Assembly (NCBI GenBank): GCA_016794465.1
Contig: JAEUKA010000014.1
Location: 186,001 to 250,000 of the forward strand
DNA length: 64,000 nucleotides
Direction: 5' to 3'
From: Myxococcales bacterium
GTDB lineage: Bacteria; Myxococcota_A; Polyangia; Palsa-1104; JAEUJZ01
Shown: piece after piece, positions 55,135 through 63,381 of the stretch
Position numbering within the stretch: the stretch's first letter is position 1
Layout: every line of letters starts with the position of its first letter
Notes under the pieces: model-generated
What the model saw: the letters and a program-made list of their open reading frames with translations, nothing else
What the model was told of the DNA's origin: nothing
Databases searched by the model: none
Made by a program: the position numbers and the translations under genes

Positions 55135-55184
55135 GCCTAACGCTTGGGGGGGCGAACGCTTCGGCTGAACGGCGGGGCAGTTGG
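55113..55184 (-). ncRNA. Candidate small RNA (about 72 nt)
   Basis: Minus-strand stretch between a TATGAT box (55196-55191) and the terminator at 55113-55134. The inferred RNA contains a CAGCC/GGCTG-closed arm with a C-rich loop (seven C in a row), a type of loop able to pair with Shine-Dalgarno sequences, then the terminator hairpin. The -35 box is weak. No open frame of note lies in it. The existence of the RNA is inference from the orphan terminator. Confidence 0.3.
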
Positions 55185-55350
55185 GAAGCTATCATAACGA
55201 TTCTCTGTGGCAACAAAAAAATCTCGGTCGGTGAAATTTTTTGCGGGTCGTCCTCGCATGACCGCTGCGCCCGCGTCTCCAAAGCCTGGGCAGTCCGTGG
55301 GGCACCACCCAGCCGAGAAACTTGCCGCGCCTCGCCGCAAAAACTACCAT

Positions 55351-56874
55351 GTGCCGGTGACGCTGCGTCGGGCTGTGATGGCATTGGGTGTCGCGCTGGC
55401 TGCAGGCTGTCCAGCGACGGCGCTTGCCTATCCGTACCTGGCACTGCGACCGTCCGACTTCATCCTCGCGGGACCGACGGATGGGCACCTGTCTTCTCTG
55501 TTTTACAATCCAGCGTCGATCCGCGTCGTAAGCGGCAGCGAGGTCCTGTTCCAAGGCGGGGTCCACGGGTATCTCGGGCAGTACCGGCGCAGCAGCAGTC
55601 TTCCCGCCGGTTTCAGCCCAAACGGACAGGGCGGCCCGGCCTCACCGGCGCAGATTCGCTGGGTCAATCCGCAGGCGCAGGCGGCGTTGGCGTGGGATCT
55701 GCGCAGTGACTCGGTGACCTTGGGGCTCGCGTTTTCGACACCGACGATGGATCTGACGGACTACCGAAGCTCGGGTCAGCCGATTGACCAGCTCTCGACG
55801 CGCTACCACGCCGTGTATGACCAGAGCTACAGCTTGTGGGGCTCCATCGCGGTGGGGCTCAAGCTCAAGAGCTGGCTGCTCCTCGGCGGAAGCTTCAACT
55901 TTGGCTACACCCGCAGCTCGTCGCAGTTTTTGCGCGATGGCGACACCGACCATCGGCACTCACTCGGCTGTGACGGCGCCAAGGGCAGCCCATGTGAACA
56001 GTGGCAAAACCGCAGCACCGTCGAGCTAGACGTAGGCGCGCTCGGTTACGGCTTTTCCGCCGGCGCCATCATCGAAGCGCTGCCCAGTCGACTGTGGCTT
56101 GGCCTTTCGTACATCAGCCCACTTTTCACCAACCAAGGCGACATCGTCCCCCTCGAAGGACAGCCGTCGGAGCTGCCTTGGAACGATGGCAGCGCTTGTA
56201 CCGGCAGTCGCAGTGGCGCCCGCATCAGCGATCGAGAATCCGCACCTCGCTGTGGAGCCGCCCGTCTGACCGTATCGTTCCCGCACATCATGTACCTGGG
56301 TGGACGGCTGCGCTTTCCGCTGTCGCCCAGTGTCGAAAAATCCGCCGACAGCCGTCGCCCGCGCGCCCTCGAGCTGAGCAGCTGGCTGCGCCTGACCATC
56401 CCCGGTCATCCCGATCAAGAGTTTCAGGTCGAGCGCTCGCTGCTGGAGCCGAGCCTGTATGCGCGACCGCTATCGGCCAAGACCGCGTTCGCGGTAACAT
56501 TGGGACTAAGACAGTACTTTCAGCAGGTTACCTTGGGTGAAGAGCTCCTCTACGAAACCCCACGCGTCGCTGCGAACGTGGTTTCACCGGCCAACTTGGA
56601 TGGTCACAAGCTTGATCTGTCGCTGTCGCTGCGGCTGGCACTGTACAAGCGCTTGTCTCTGTTGCTCAGCGTCGGTGCGACCTGGATGATTTTTTCACCC
56701 GAAGCCGGGCAAGCATTCGATCCCACGCTGGTCGAGGCCTGCCGCAGCGACGGCTACGACGTGACCACTTCTGCCTGCACAGCGGTGCAAAAGGGACTGG
56801 CCATTCCCACAGCCGCAGGGATCTACACACTCGGTATCCCTCATGGAAGCGCTGGGCTTGAGATCAACCTGTGA
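55351..56874 (+). CDS. FadL/OMPP1-like outer-membrane protein
   Basis: 507 aa from the GTG at 55351, chosen because a signal peptide (VTLRRAVMALGVALAAG...ALA) starts there; in-frame ATG 55258 or GTG 55207 would add a poorly conserved 31 to 48 residues. After the signal, SSLFYNPASIRVVSGSEVLFQGGVHGY is the N-terminal plug/first-strand block of the FadL family, and repeated amphipathic strands (LWLGLSYISPLF, FGYTRSSSQF) form a barrel. It likely lets hydrophobic compounds cross the outer membrane. Close upstream of a lipoprotein (stop and GTG overlap). Confidence 0.72.
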   Translation: MPVTLRRAVMALGVALAAGCPATALAYPYLALRPSDFILAGPTDGHLSSLFYNPASIRVVSGSEVLFQGGVHGYLGQYRRSSSLPAGFSPNGQGGPASPAQIRWVNPQAQAALAWDLRSDSVTLGLAFSTPTMDLTDYRSSGQPIDQLSTRYHAVYDQSYSLWGSIAVGLKLKSWLLLGGSFNFGYTRSSSQFLRDGDTDHRHSLGCDGAKGSPCEQWQNRSTVELDVGALGYGFSAGAIIEALPSRLWLGLSYISPLFTNQGDIVPLEGQPSELPWNDGSACTGSRSGARISDRESAPRCGAARLTVSFPHIMYLGGRLRFPLSPSVEKSADSRRPRALELSSWLRLTIPGHPDQEFQVERSLLEPSLYARPLSAKTAFAVTLGLRQYFQQVTLGEELLYETPRVAANVVSPANLDGHKLDLSLSLRLALYKRLSLLLSVGATWMIFSPEAGQAFDPTLVEACRSDGYDVTTSACTAVQKGLAIPTAAGIYTLGIPHGSAGLEINL

Positions 56875-56885
56875 GGACCCCCACG

Positions 56886-58277
56886 ATGAGCTCTCTTCCC
56901 GCTTGGACCGAAGGCGTACGCGGCTTTGTGTTTGGACTGATTCCGCTCGCTGTACTGACCGCCTGCAGCAGCCCGACCGAGAGCGGCAATAGCTGCCGGA
57001 CCGTCGCCAACTGCCTGTTTGATAGTGCGCCGATCTGCGATGCCGCCAGCTTGACCTGCCGAGCCTGCACGATGGGCGCGGACGATGTCGCTTGTCGCAA
57101 TGGCCGACCCGCTACGCCTCGCTGTGGTCCGCAAGGCAGCTGCGTCGCCTGTCTCGCCCACAGCGACTGCGCCAGCCGTGACCTGCGCAAGCCGGCCTGT
57201 CGTAGCAATGCCTGTGCACCGTGCAAAAGTGCCAACGACTGTCAGAGCAAGCTGTGCAGCGCCGACGGCAGCTGCGCTCCGGTGGCTGAGGTCATCTACG
57301 TCGACAACAAGAACGGCAGCTGCAGCGGCATCGATCACCGAGGCACCACCGACGATCCTTTCTGTAGCTTGCGCGATGCGGTGATCGCAGCCACCGCCGG
57401 CGGCAAGACGCTCATCAGCGTTGCACCGTCGAGCAAGTCGTACGCCGCGCTGAGCTTGAGCGTGGCCGACGGACTCACCAGCCTGACGATTGCCGGCGGC
57501 GGCAGCTTGCCCGGTGAGACGCGCATCGAAGGGATTGGCACCGAGCCAGCTCTCGCCATCACGGGTAGCGGCACCGGCAGCAAGCTGGCCGTCACCATGC
57601 GCAACATCGATCTGCAGGGCGGAACCAAGGCAAGCGGCATCTTCTGCGAAAAGGGCGCTGAGCTGTTCGTAAGTGACGTTCGACTTCACGACAGCGGTGG
57701 CGACGGCATCAACGTCAGCGGCTGCAACCTTACCGTCGACTCGAGCCACATCTTCGGCAGCAAGGGCAGCGGCATTTATGTTGGAGGCAGTACCTACGCG
57801 CTCAGCAACCTGATGATCTGGAGCAACAGCGTCTCGGGCATCGCACTTGGAGCTGGCAACACCGGCACGATGCGCTTCCTGACCGTCTACGCCAACGGCT
57901 CGCAGACCAGCAGCCAGCCCGCCGGCATCGACTGCGGAGCCACACCCCTTGCCGTCGAGCACTCGATCGTCTTTGACAACTGGTCGCGCGCGAGCGGCAG
58001 CTACAGCCTCGATTCCCAGCTCGTCGGCTGCTCGCTCACCAACGTCGTCACCAGCGACAAGACCGCGTCGACGGGCATCTACAAGACCATGATCGAGTTT
58101 GTCAACGCGGTGTCCCCGAACATCGCCAGCATCGACCTTCACCTCGTCAAGGACAGCCCGAAAAACCGCGACTGCTGCGTCGACAAGGTGCAGCAAAGTC
58201 CGATTGCCTACGACCTCGACGGGACCACTCGACCCCAAGGCTCAGCCGCAGACATCGGCGCCCACGAAGTACAGTAG
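56886..58277 (+). CDS. Cys-rich lipoprotein with right-handed beta-helix
   Basis: 463 aa. Lipobox VLTACS near residue 27. Residues ~35-140 hold repeated Cys-rich motifs (CRTVANCLFDSAPICD, CVACLAHSDCASRD, CAPCKSANDCQSKLC), as in myxobacterial surface proteins. From ~150 to 440 a parallel beta-helix follows, with GDGINVSGCNLTVDSSHIFGS and SGIYVGG coils. Likely binds polysaccharide or other ligands on the outer membrane; no catalytic residues are evident. GAGGA eight bases before the ATG at 56886 sets the start over the GTG at 56871. Follows the FadL-like gene in one unit. Confidence 0.85.
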   Translation: MSSLPAWTEGVRGFVFGLIPLAVLTACSSPTESGNSCRTVANCLFDSAPICDAASLTCRACTMGADDVACRNGRPATPRCGPQGSCVACLAHSDCASRDLRKPACRSNACAPCKSANDCQSKLCSADGSCAPVAEVIYVDNKNGSCSGIDHRGTTDDPFCSLRDAVIAATAGGKTLISVAPSSKSYAALSLSVADGLTSLTIAGGGSLPGETRIEGIGTEPALAITGSGTGSKLAVTMRNIDLQGGTKASGIFCEKGAELFVSDVRLHDSGGDGINVSGCNLTVDSSHIFGSKGSGIYVGGSTYALSNLMIWSNSVSGIALGAGNTGTMRFLTVYANGSQTSSQPAGIDCGATPLAVEHSIVFDNWSRASGSYSLDSQLVGCSLTNVVTSDKTASTGIYKTMIEFVNAVSPNIASIDLHLVKDSPKNRDCCVDKVQQSPIAYDLDGTTRPQGSAADIGAHEVQ

Positions 58278-58323
58278 CGAGCCTGCGCACTCCTTCCCCG
58301 CAGGAGGAGCATCTTTTGCGCAC

Positions 58324-58358
58324 AAAAAAGCCACCGCATTCCTAAGAACCGGTGGCTT
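58324..58358 (-). terminator. Rho-independent terminator of tRNA-Gly
   Basis: Perfect nine-base stem (58350-58358 with 58328-58336) followed on the minus strand by a T run (58329-58324). It lies eight bases past the tRNA 3' end. It also faces the convergent lipoprotein gene but lacks a T run in that direction. Confidence 0.8.
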
Positions 58359-58365
58359 GTGGCTG

Positions 58366-58437
58366 AGCGGGAGACGGGACTTGAACCCGCGACTTTCAGC
58401 TTGGGAAGCTAACACTCTACCACTGAGTTACTCCCGC
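58366..58437 (-). tRNA. tRNA-Gly (CCC anticodon)
   Basis: 72 bases. Acceptor stem GCGGGAG pairs with CTCCCGC, discriminator T. D-arm with AACTCAGTGGTAGAGT, anticodon loop TTCCCAA closed by TTAGC/GCTGA, variable loop, and T-arm CGGGTTCAAGTCCCG. Anticodon CCC reads GGG. CCA is not encoded and must be added. Promoter and terminator flank it. Confidence 0.93.
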
Positions 58438-58450
58438 GAGGCAGCTTCAG

Positions 58451-58480
58451 GATCTACTTCGCCACGCCTTGTCTCGTCAA
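58451..58480 (-). promoter_or_regulatory. Candidate promoter of tRNA-Gly
   Basis: On the minus strand TTGACG (58480-58475), an 18-base spacer, then TAGATC (58456-58451), about 13 bases before the tRNA 5' end. The -35 box matches at five of six; the -10 is weaker. Confidence 0.45.
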
Positions 58481-58543
58481 CAACTAAATGGCCGTGTACG
58501 GGCGACGACAAACGCAGCCGCAACCGTGATACGCTAGCGAGCC

Positions 58544-59266
58544 ATGGCAGAGAGCCGCAGCCCGCACAAGGCCCCCCGTATCAGCAGCGGCACCATGCGG
58601 CTTGCAACGGTCAGCGGCAAGGATCGCGCCTGGCTGCGTACGGGTGCGCTGGTCGTGGCAGTGGCGCTGGGCGGGGCCGCGATCGGCAGTCTGGGATCGC
58701 AGCTGTTGGCCCGGCTAACGCTTCAGTCGAGTGGCGCTGGGAGTGCCAGCAAGGCGCCGCTGCTGCTCAAGTCGCAGAGTCCGTCCGGTCGGCTGGCCGA
58801 GATCGATCAGGCGCTGCTGGAACACGATGCCTCGACGGCGCTGATTCTGTGCGATGAGGCGCTGCGCGGGAGTCCGGGCGATCCGCAGCTGACGGCACGG
58901 CGCAAGCGAGCAGAGGCCGAGCAGCTTGATCGCTTCCGGTTGGAGATGCTCGAGCAGGCCCTCTCGCGACGAAACCACTCTGCGACCATCGCGTTGGCCG
59001 AGGAGATCTCCGCCAGCTCTCCACAGCGTGCCAAAGCAGATGGTCGCGTCCAGACCGTGATGGCCTCCTACGTGAGCGATCTGTTAGGAGAAGCCGATCG
59101 CGCCGCCAAGCTCTCTCTGTGTAGTGAAGCGCGGGCACTCCTTTCACATGTGCTGAAGCTGCAACCCCAGAACAGCAGAGCCCAAGAGATCCTCTCTGCT
59201 TGTCCGACCAGTGCCACGGGAGCCCCGGCAGGAGGCCACTCTGCCAGCGGTGCTTCCGGCGGCTGA
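58544..59266 (+). CDS. Membrane-anchored protein with TPR-like region
   Basis: 240 aa. Cytoplasmic basic N-terminus, one span at ~33-58, then a helical region (~80-215) with paired helices (LAEIDQALLEHDASTALILCDEALRGSPGDPQL; CSEARALLSHVLKLQPQNSRAQEIL) that reads as TPR-like. The tail is Gly/Ser/Ala rich. No named family. A short-range scaffold role is plausible. The next gene, gdh, is 225 bases away; the gap contains the palindrome at 59346-59362. Confidence 0.7.
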   Translation: MAESRSPHKAPRISSGTMRLATVSGKDRAWLRTGALVVAVALGGAAIGSLGSQLLARLTLQSSGAGSASKAPLLLKSQSPSGRLAEIDQALLEHDASTALILCDEALRGSPGDPQLTARRKRAEAEQLDRFRLEMLEQALSRRNHSATIALAEEISASSPQRAKADGRVQTVMASYVSDLLGEADRAAKLSLCSEARALLSHVLKLQPQNSRAQEILSACPTSATGAPAGGHSASGASGG

Positions 59267-59345
59267 CCCAGCGCTGCGACTGATCGAGCAGCGTCTCTGT
59301 CTGTCCCACTCCTATTGCTGCTTAGAAGCGGGTGCGGCCTCCTTT

Positions 59346-59362
59346 TCGACGCAGTGCGTCGA
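59346..59362. promoter_or_regulatory. Perfect palindrome upstream of glutamate dehydrogenase
   Basis: TCGACGC-AGT-GCGTCGA, a seven-base perfect inverted repeat 130 bases before the gdh ATG. Neither side has the T run of a terminator. It may be a regulator site for gdh, but no regulator is visible. Confidence 0.35.
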
Positions 59363-59491
59363 CGATCATTGCTGGAAATAGACCTAGGCTTCCGTAGTAA
59401 GATGGCCTCCTCTTTGGAGTCTTTCCCATGCGGCTCAGCGAAGGGACAGACCCCGCAAGTCCACTGACTCGCTCCCCATGAGGAGACTTTG

Positions 59492-60724
59492 ATGTCCAAC
59501 GCGTTTTCCAACGTCAATCGCTACTTCAACAAAGCAGCCCAAGTCCTTTCCCTGGCTCCCGAAATCGCCGAACAGCTGATGACTCCCTTCCGCGAGCTGC
59601 GCGTCGAGTGCAGCATCCGCATGGATGACGGAAAGATCCGCACCTTCGTCGGTTATCGCGTCCAACATGACAACTCCCGTGGTCCGTTCAAGGGCGGACT
59701 GCGCTACAGCCCCGATGTCGACATCGATGAAGTCCGCGCACTGGCTTCTCTTATGACCTGGAAGACCGCTGTAGTAGGAATTCCCTACGGTGGCGCCAAA
59801 GGTGGAATCTGCGTCGATCCTGCCCAGCTATCGGCCGGCGAGCTGGAGCGCTTGACCCGCCGCTTTGTGCAAGGAATTCATCTTGTTATCGGCGACAACA
59901 TCGACATTCCTGCTCCTGATGTGAACACCAACTCTCAGGTGATGGCCTGGTTCATGGACGAATACAACAAGTTCCATGGCTTCCATCCCGGCGTGGTCAC
60001 CGGCAAGCCCGTCGATATGTTCGGCTCGCTCGGCCGCGACGAAGCAACCGGGCGCGGAGTCCTGATCGCGACCGAAGAATACCTGCGCACCCAGGACAAG
60101 AAAATCTCGGATGCAACGTTCGTGGTGCAAGGCTTCGGCAACGTCGGCAGCCACAGTGCGCGCCTGATTCACGAGCGGGGCGGCAAGGTCGTCGCCATCG
60201 GAGATCACACCGCCTCATATTATGACCCTGAAGGGATTCATATTCCTGCGGCGCTGGCTTGGGTGAAGGAACGCAAAGTCCTCGCAGGCTGGACCGGCGC
60301 GCCGAGCATCCCGCGCGATGAGATCCTGTTTCAGGAGTGTGATGTGCTCGTACCAGCGGCGCTTGGCAGCGTCATCACCGCCGAGAACGCCGACCGCATC
60401 AAAGCACGCGTAATCATCGAAGGAGCCAACGGACCCACCACTCCGGAAGCCGATGATCTGCTACATGCACGCGGGGTGGTGATCGTTCCTGACATCTACG
60501 CCAACGCCGGTGGTGTCACTGTCAGCTACTTCGAGTGGGTGCAGAACATTCAGCAGTTTTACTGGGAAGAGCTCCGCGTACGCACCGAGCTAGAGCGCAT
60601 CATGCGCCGCGCCTTCCAGGATCTGTACGCCACCGCGCAGAGTCACCACATCGACCTCCGCACCGCCGCTTTTGTCGTCGCCATTCAGCGCGTTGCCAAG
60701 GCCACCGCCCAGCGCGGAATCTGA
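59492..60724 (+). CDS. gdhA: Glutamate dehydrogenase
   Basis: 410 aa hexameric-type enzyme, converting 2-oxoglutarate and ammonia to glutamate. GPFKGGLRYSPDVDIDEVRALA and PYGGAKGGICVDP hold the active-site Lys residues; the Rossmann part shows VVQGFGNVGSHSARL. The C-terminal ANAGGVTVSYFEWVQN is typical. AGGAG six bases before the ATG at 59492. NAD or NADP preference cannot be read with confidence. Upstream are 225 bases with a palindrome; downstream an ABC-F gene begins after 91 bases. Confidence 0.95.
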   Translation: MSNAFSNVNRYFNKAAQVLSLAPEIAEQLMTPFRELRVECSIRMDDGKIRTFVGYRVQHDNSRGPFKGGLRYSPDVDIDEVRALASLMTWKTAVVGIPYGGAKGGICVDPAQLSAGELERLTRRFVQGIHLVIGDNIDIPAPDVNTNSQVMAWFMDEYNKFHGFHPGVVTGKPVDMFGSLGRDEATGRGVLIATEEYLRTQDKKISDATFVVQGFGNVGSHSARLIHERGGKVVAIGDHTASYYDPEGIHIPAALAWVKERKVLAGWTGAPSIPRDEILFQECDVLVPAALGSVITAENADRIKARVIIEGANGPTTPEADDLLHARGVVIVPDIYANAGGVTVSYFEWVQNIQQFYWEELRVRTELERIMRRAFQDLYATAQSHHIDLRTAAFVVAIQRVAKATAQRGI

Positions 60725-60815
60725 TCACCACACCCCCCACGCAGCGCTCCTTTCCCATTCCCGATTCACAAAAAGTTCCACAGTGGCCGCTGCGCTGGCA
60801 TCATGCCGCGCCAAA

Positions 60816-62435
60816 ATGATTGCGTTTTCTAACGTCACCAAGCAGTACGGAGGCCAAATCCTCTTTGTGGATGCCTCTTTTCAAGTAAACCCCGGAGAGC
60901 GAGTTGGACTCGTTGGTCCCAATGGCGCAGGCAAGACCACCATCTTCCGCTTGATCATCGGGCAAGAGACTCCTGATGACGGCAGTGTCGAGCGTCCGCG
61001 CAAGCTGACGATCGGGTACTTCAATCAAGACATCTCGGGACTGCGCGGGCGGACAGTTCTCGTCGAGACAGTGGCCGGTGCAGGAGAAGTTGCCGATCTG
61101 GGAACAGAGATGAGGGAGCTGGAAGATCAGATGGCTTCCGGCTGTGAAGATCTGGATGCGGTGGTTGCGCGCTACGGAGAAGTACAAGCGCGCTACATGG
61201 AGCTAGGTGGCTACGATGTCGATGCGCGCGCCCACACCATCTTGGCGGGACTGGGACTGACCGCAGAACAGATTGCCGGTGATGTTGGGAATCTGTCCGG
61301 GGGTTGGAAGATGCGAGTGGCGCTGGCGAAGATCCTGCTGCTAAAGCCGGATGTACTGCTGCTCGACGAGCCAACCAACTACCTAGACCTCGAGTCGATC
61401 CTCTGGTTGGAAGAGTTCCTGCGCTCCTATCCCGGATCGGTGGTGATGACCAGTCACGATCGCGATGTCATGAATCGCGTCGTGAAAAAAATCATCGAGA
61501 TCGATGGCGGACAAGTACGCAGCTATACCGGCAACTACGACTTCTATGAACAGGCGCGAGCGCTGGAAGCTGTGCGACGGGAAGCAGAGTACGAACGGCA
61601 GCAGGCGATGCTCGCCAAAGAGATCCGCTTCATCGAGCGATTCCGTGCCCAAGCCGCCAAAGCGGCGCAGGTCCAAAGTCGCGTCAAAAAGCTCGACAAG
61701 ATCGATCGGATTGAGCCGCCGCGTCGCTTGATCGAGCGCGAGTTTGACTTCCGCAAGCCGTCCCGATCTGGCGACGATGTGGTCAAGGTATCGGAGCTTC
61801 GCAAAGCGTACGGAGCGAAGGTGGTTCACGGTGGACTCAATCTGCTGGTGCGACGCGGCGAGCGCTGGGCTGTGATGGGCGAGAACGGCGCGGGCAAGAC
61901 CACTCTGCTCAAGATGGTGGCGGGAGTCCTGACTCCTGATAGCGGGGAAGTTACCGTCGGTGCCTCGGTCACGATGGGCTACTTTGCGCAGCATCAGATG
62001 GAGCAGCTCGATGGCAGTGCAACCGTGATTGAGGAGCTGCAAGCGCACGCGCCAACCACCGGCTTGGGAGTCCTCCGCAACCTCGCGGGAGCGTTCGGAT
62101 TCCAAGGCGATGATGTTGAAAAGCCGGTGCGGGTTCTGTCTGGTGGCGAGCGATCCCGACTGGTGCTGGCGAAGCTGCTCTTTGATGCGCCCAATCTGCT
62201 GGTTCTCGATGAGCCGACCAACCATCTGGACATTGCCACCAAGCGCGCGCTGATGAAAGCGCTGAGCAGTTATCCCGGGACGGTGCTCTTTGTGTCGCAC
62301 GATCGCGCCTTCCTACGGGCAGTTGCGACGCGAGTCCTAGAGCTCACGTCCGACGGTCCGCACCTGTATAACGGCAGCTACAGTGAGTACGTCAGCACCA
62401 CCGGACGCGAGGCCCCCGGAATGCGCGCAGCCTAG
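60816..62435 (+). CDS. ABC-F family ATPase (ribosome-associated type)
   Basis: 539 aa, two ABC domains without membrane spans. Domain 1: GPNGAGKTT, LSGGWKMRVALAKILL, LLLDEPTNYLD. Domain 2: GENGAGKTT, LSGGERSRLVLAKLLF, LVLDEPTNHLD. A charged linker (~245-300) with QSRVKKLDKIDRIEPPR is the P-site tRNA-interaction motif. Such proteins act on the ribosome rather than in transport. Start at ATG 60816 (MIAFSNVTKQYG); the longer open frame from 60672 overlaps gdhA. Confidence 0.93.
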   Translation: MIAFSNVTKQYGGQILFVDASFQVNPGERVGLVGPNGAGKTTIFRLIIGQETPDDGSVERPRKLTIGYFNQDISGLRGRTVLVETVAGAGEVADLGTEMRELEDQMASGCEDLDAVVARYGEVQARYMELGGYDVDARAHTILAGLGLTAEQIAGDVGNLSGGWKMRVALAKILLLKPDVLLLDEPTNYLDLESILWLEEFLRSYPGSVVMTSHDRDVMNRVVKKIIEIDGGQVRSYTGNYDFYEQARALEAVRREAEYERQQAMLAKEIRFIERFRAQAAKAAQVQSRVKKLDKIDRIEPPRRLIEREFDFRKPSRSGDDVVKVSELRKAYGAKVVHGGLNLLVRRGERWAVMGENGAGKTTLLKMVAGVLTPDSGEVTVGASVTMGYFAQHQMEQLDGSATVIEELQAHAPTTGLGVLRNLAGAFGFQGDDVEKPVRVLSGGERSRLVLAKLLFDAPNLLVLDEPTNHLDIATKRALMKALSSYPGTVLFVSHDRAFLRAVATRVLELTSDGPHLYNGSYSEYVSTTGREAPGMRAA

Positions 62436-62456
62436 TCAACAGACATCCTGGCGATT

Positions 62457-62477
62457 GTGAACAGAGTCAGCGACCGC
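62457..62477. repeat. Direct repeat flanking the lipoprotein gene at 62625, left copy
   Basis: GTGAACAGAGTC followed by AGCGACCGC. The same words recur at 63354-63381 with five extra bases between them. The right copy overlaps the stop of the convergent aldehyde dehydrogenase gene. Confidence 0.6.
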
Positions 62478-62492
62478 AGCTGGACAGATCCG

Positions 62493-62534
62493 TCCTACAC
62501 CGACTCCTACACCGACTCCTACACCGACTCCTAT
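62493..62534. repeat. 12-bp tandem repeat, three and a half copies
   Basis: Unit TCCTACACCGAC at 62493-62504, 62505-62516 and 62517-62528, with a half copy to 62534. It lies in the leader of the lipoprotein gene at 62625, after the ABC-F stop. The 12-base length keeps frame in an open frame beginning at GTG 62457, which would read PSYTDSYTDSYTDSY, but that upstream start is not favoured. Confidence 0.9.
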
Positions 62535-62624
62535 GCGAGAATGCCAGTGTACGTTCGGGCGATCTCTCGTCGGCGTTCGCTGCTACCTCGCGAACCATGT
62601 ATTGTAAACCCGGGAGGAGATGGA

Positions 62625-63347
62625 ATGACCGGATCGCAGTCGGTGCGAACCTCTTTGGGCGCAAACAGAACGCCAGCGCTTGCTCTCGCAGCAGTGGCAA
62701 TGGCTGGATGCCTGCCACTGCCCATTCTCCTTCCGCCCATCGCGGCCTCGGTCGGAGTTGGGCCTGGTGGCGGTCGCCTGCAGGTTGCCCCCGACGAGAC
62801 GCCGCGCAGCTTCGGCCCGAAAGTCAGCCAGGAAATCCGCGTGGTCGCCCGACCGCTCGCCTCCTTTTCATCGCTCCTTGACCGCAGCTTCGACCTCGGA
62901 ATCGGATACAAAGCGCAGCGATTCCCATACCTATCAGAAGATCCCGATGCTCCCTCATCGCCCTGGGTGCACGGGCCCAGCTTCGAAGTGCGGGTCTTTC
63001 CGTGGCGGCATGTCTCTGGCGGAATGGCGATGCGCCTGGGCATCATCAGCCACCTCGATCTGCTCGGGCTCTATGAAGATCGCGGCTTTCGCATGTCCGG
63101 TGGTGGCGATGTAGGAATCGAGTTCAGCATCAGCCAGTTCCTACGCGGCAGTCCGAGCGGTGGGGGCAGTGGCAAGGCGTCGTTCCTCGGCGTAGCGTGG
63201 GGCGAGATCGGAATCGGAGCCGCTCTTACAGGTGGTGCCGAGGTTGTCGCAGGTCAGCACTTTGGTTACGGTATGCTCTCGATCACCGCCCAGCTTCCCG
63301 CTGCGGTCGGCCTTGCACTTGTGCCACTGCCTCTATTTTTCCGGTAA
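62625..63347 (+). CDS. Lipoprotein of unknown function, possibly barrel-like
   Basis: 240 aa. A near-lipobox (VAMAGC, Cys ~27) after a hydrophobic signal, then a Gly/Pro-rich stretch and beta-rich segments (FDLGIGYKAQRFPYL, FEVRVFPWRHVSGGMAMRLGIIS, GWGEIGIGAAL-like) that recall small outer-membrane barrels. No firm family. GGAGGAG five bases before the ATG at 62625 gives a strong start. The 12-bp repeat lies 90 bases upstream. Confidence 0.7.
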   Translation: MTGSQSVRTSLGANRTPALALAAVAMAGCLPLPILLPPIAASVGVGPGGGRLQVAPDETPRSFGPKVSQEIRVVARPLASFSSLLDRSFDLGIGYKAQRFPYLSEDPDAPSSPWVHGPSFEVRVFPWRHVSGGMAMRLGIISHLDLLGLYEDRGFRMSGGGDVGIEFSISQFLRGSPSGGGSGKASFLGVAWGEIGIGAALTGGAEVVAGQHFGYGMLSITAQLPAAVGLALVPLPLFFR

Positions 63348-63353
63348 CGCAGT

Positions 63354-63381
63354 GTGAACAGAGTCCAGTGTCAGCGACCGC
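63354..63381. repeat. Direct repeat, right copy
   Basis: GTGAACAGAGTC (63354-63365), five bases, then TCAGCGACCGC (63371-63381). The left copy is at 62457-62477. The two enclose the lipoprotein gene at 62625-63347. Confidence 0.6.

Noticed and set aside
56841..58238. 465-codon minus-strand open frame, Ala/Val/Gly rich
   Set aside because: Antisense to the Cys-rich beta-helix lipoprotein, which has a lipobox and ribosome site.
59346..59362. Terminator upstream of gdh
   Set aside because: Stem is perfect but neither strand has a following T run.
62457..62624. Upstream GTG start for the lipoprotein at 62625
   Set aside because: The ATG at 62625 has a strong GGAGGAG site and directly precedes the signal peptide.
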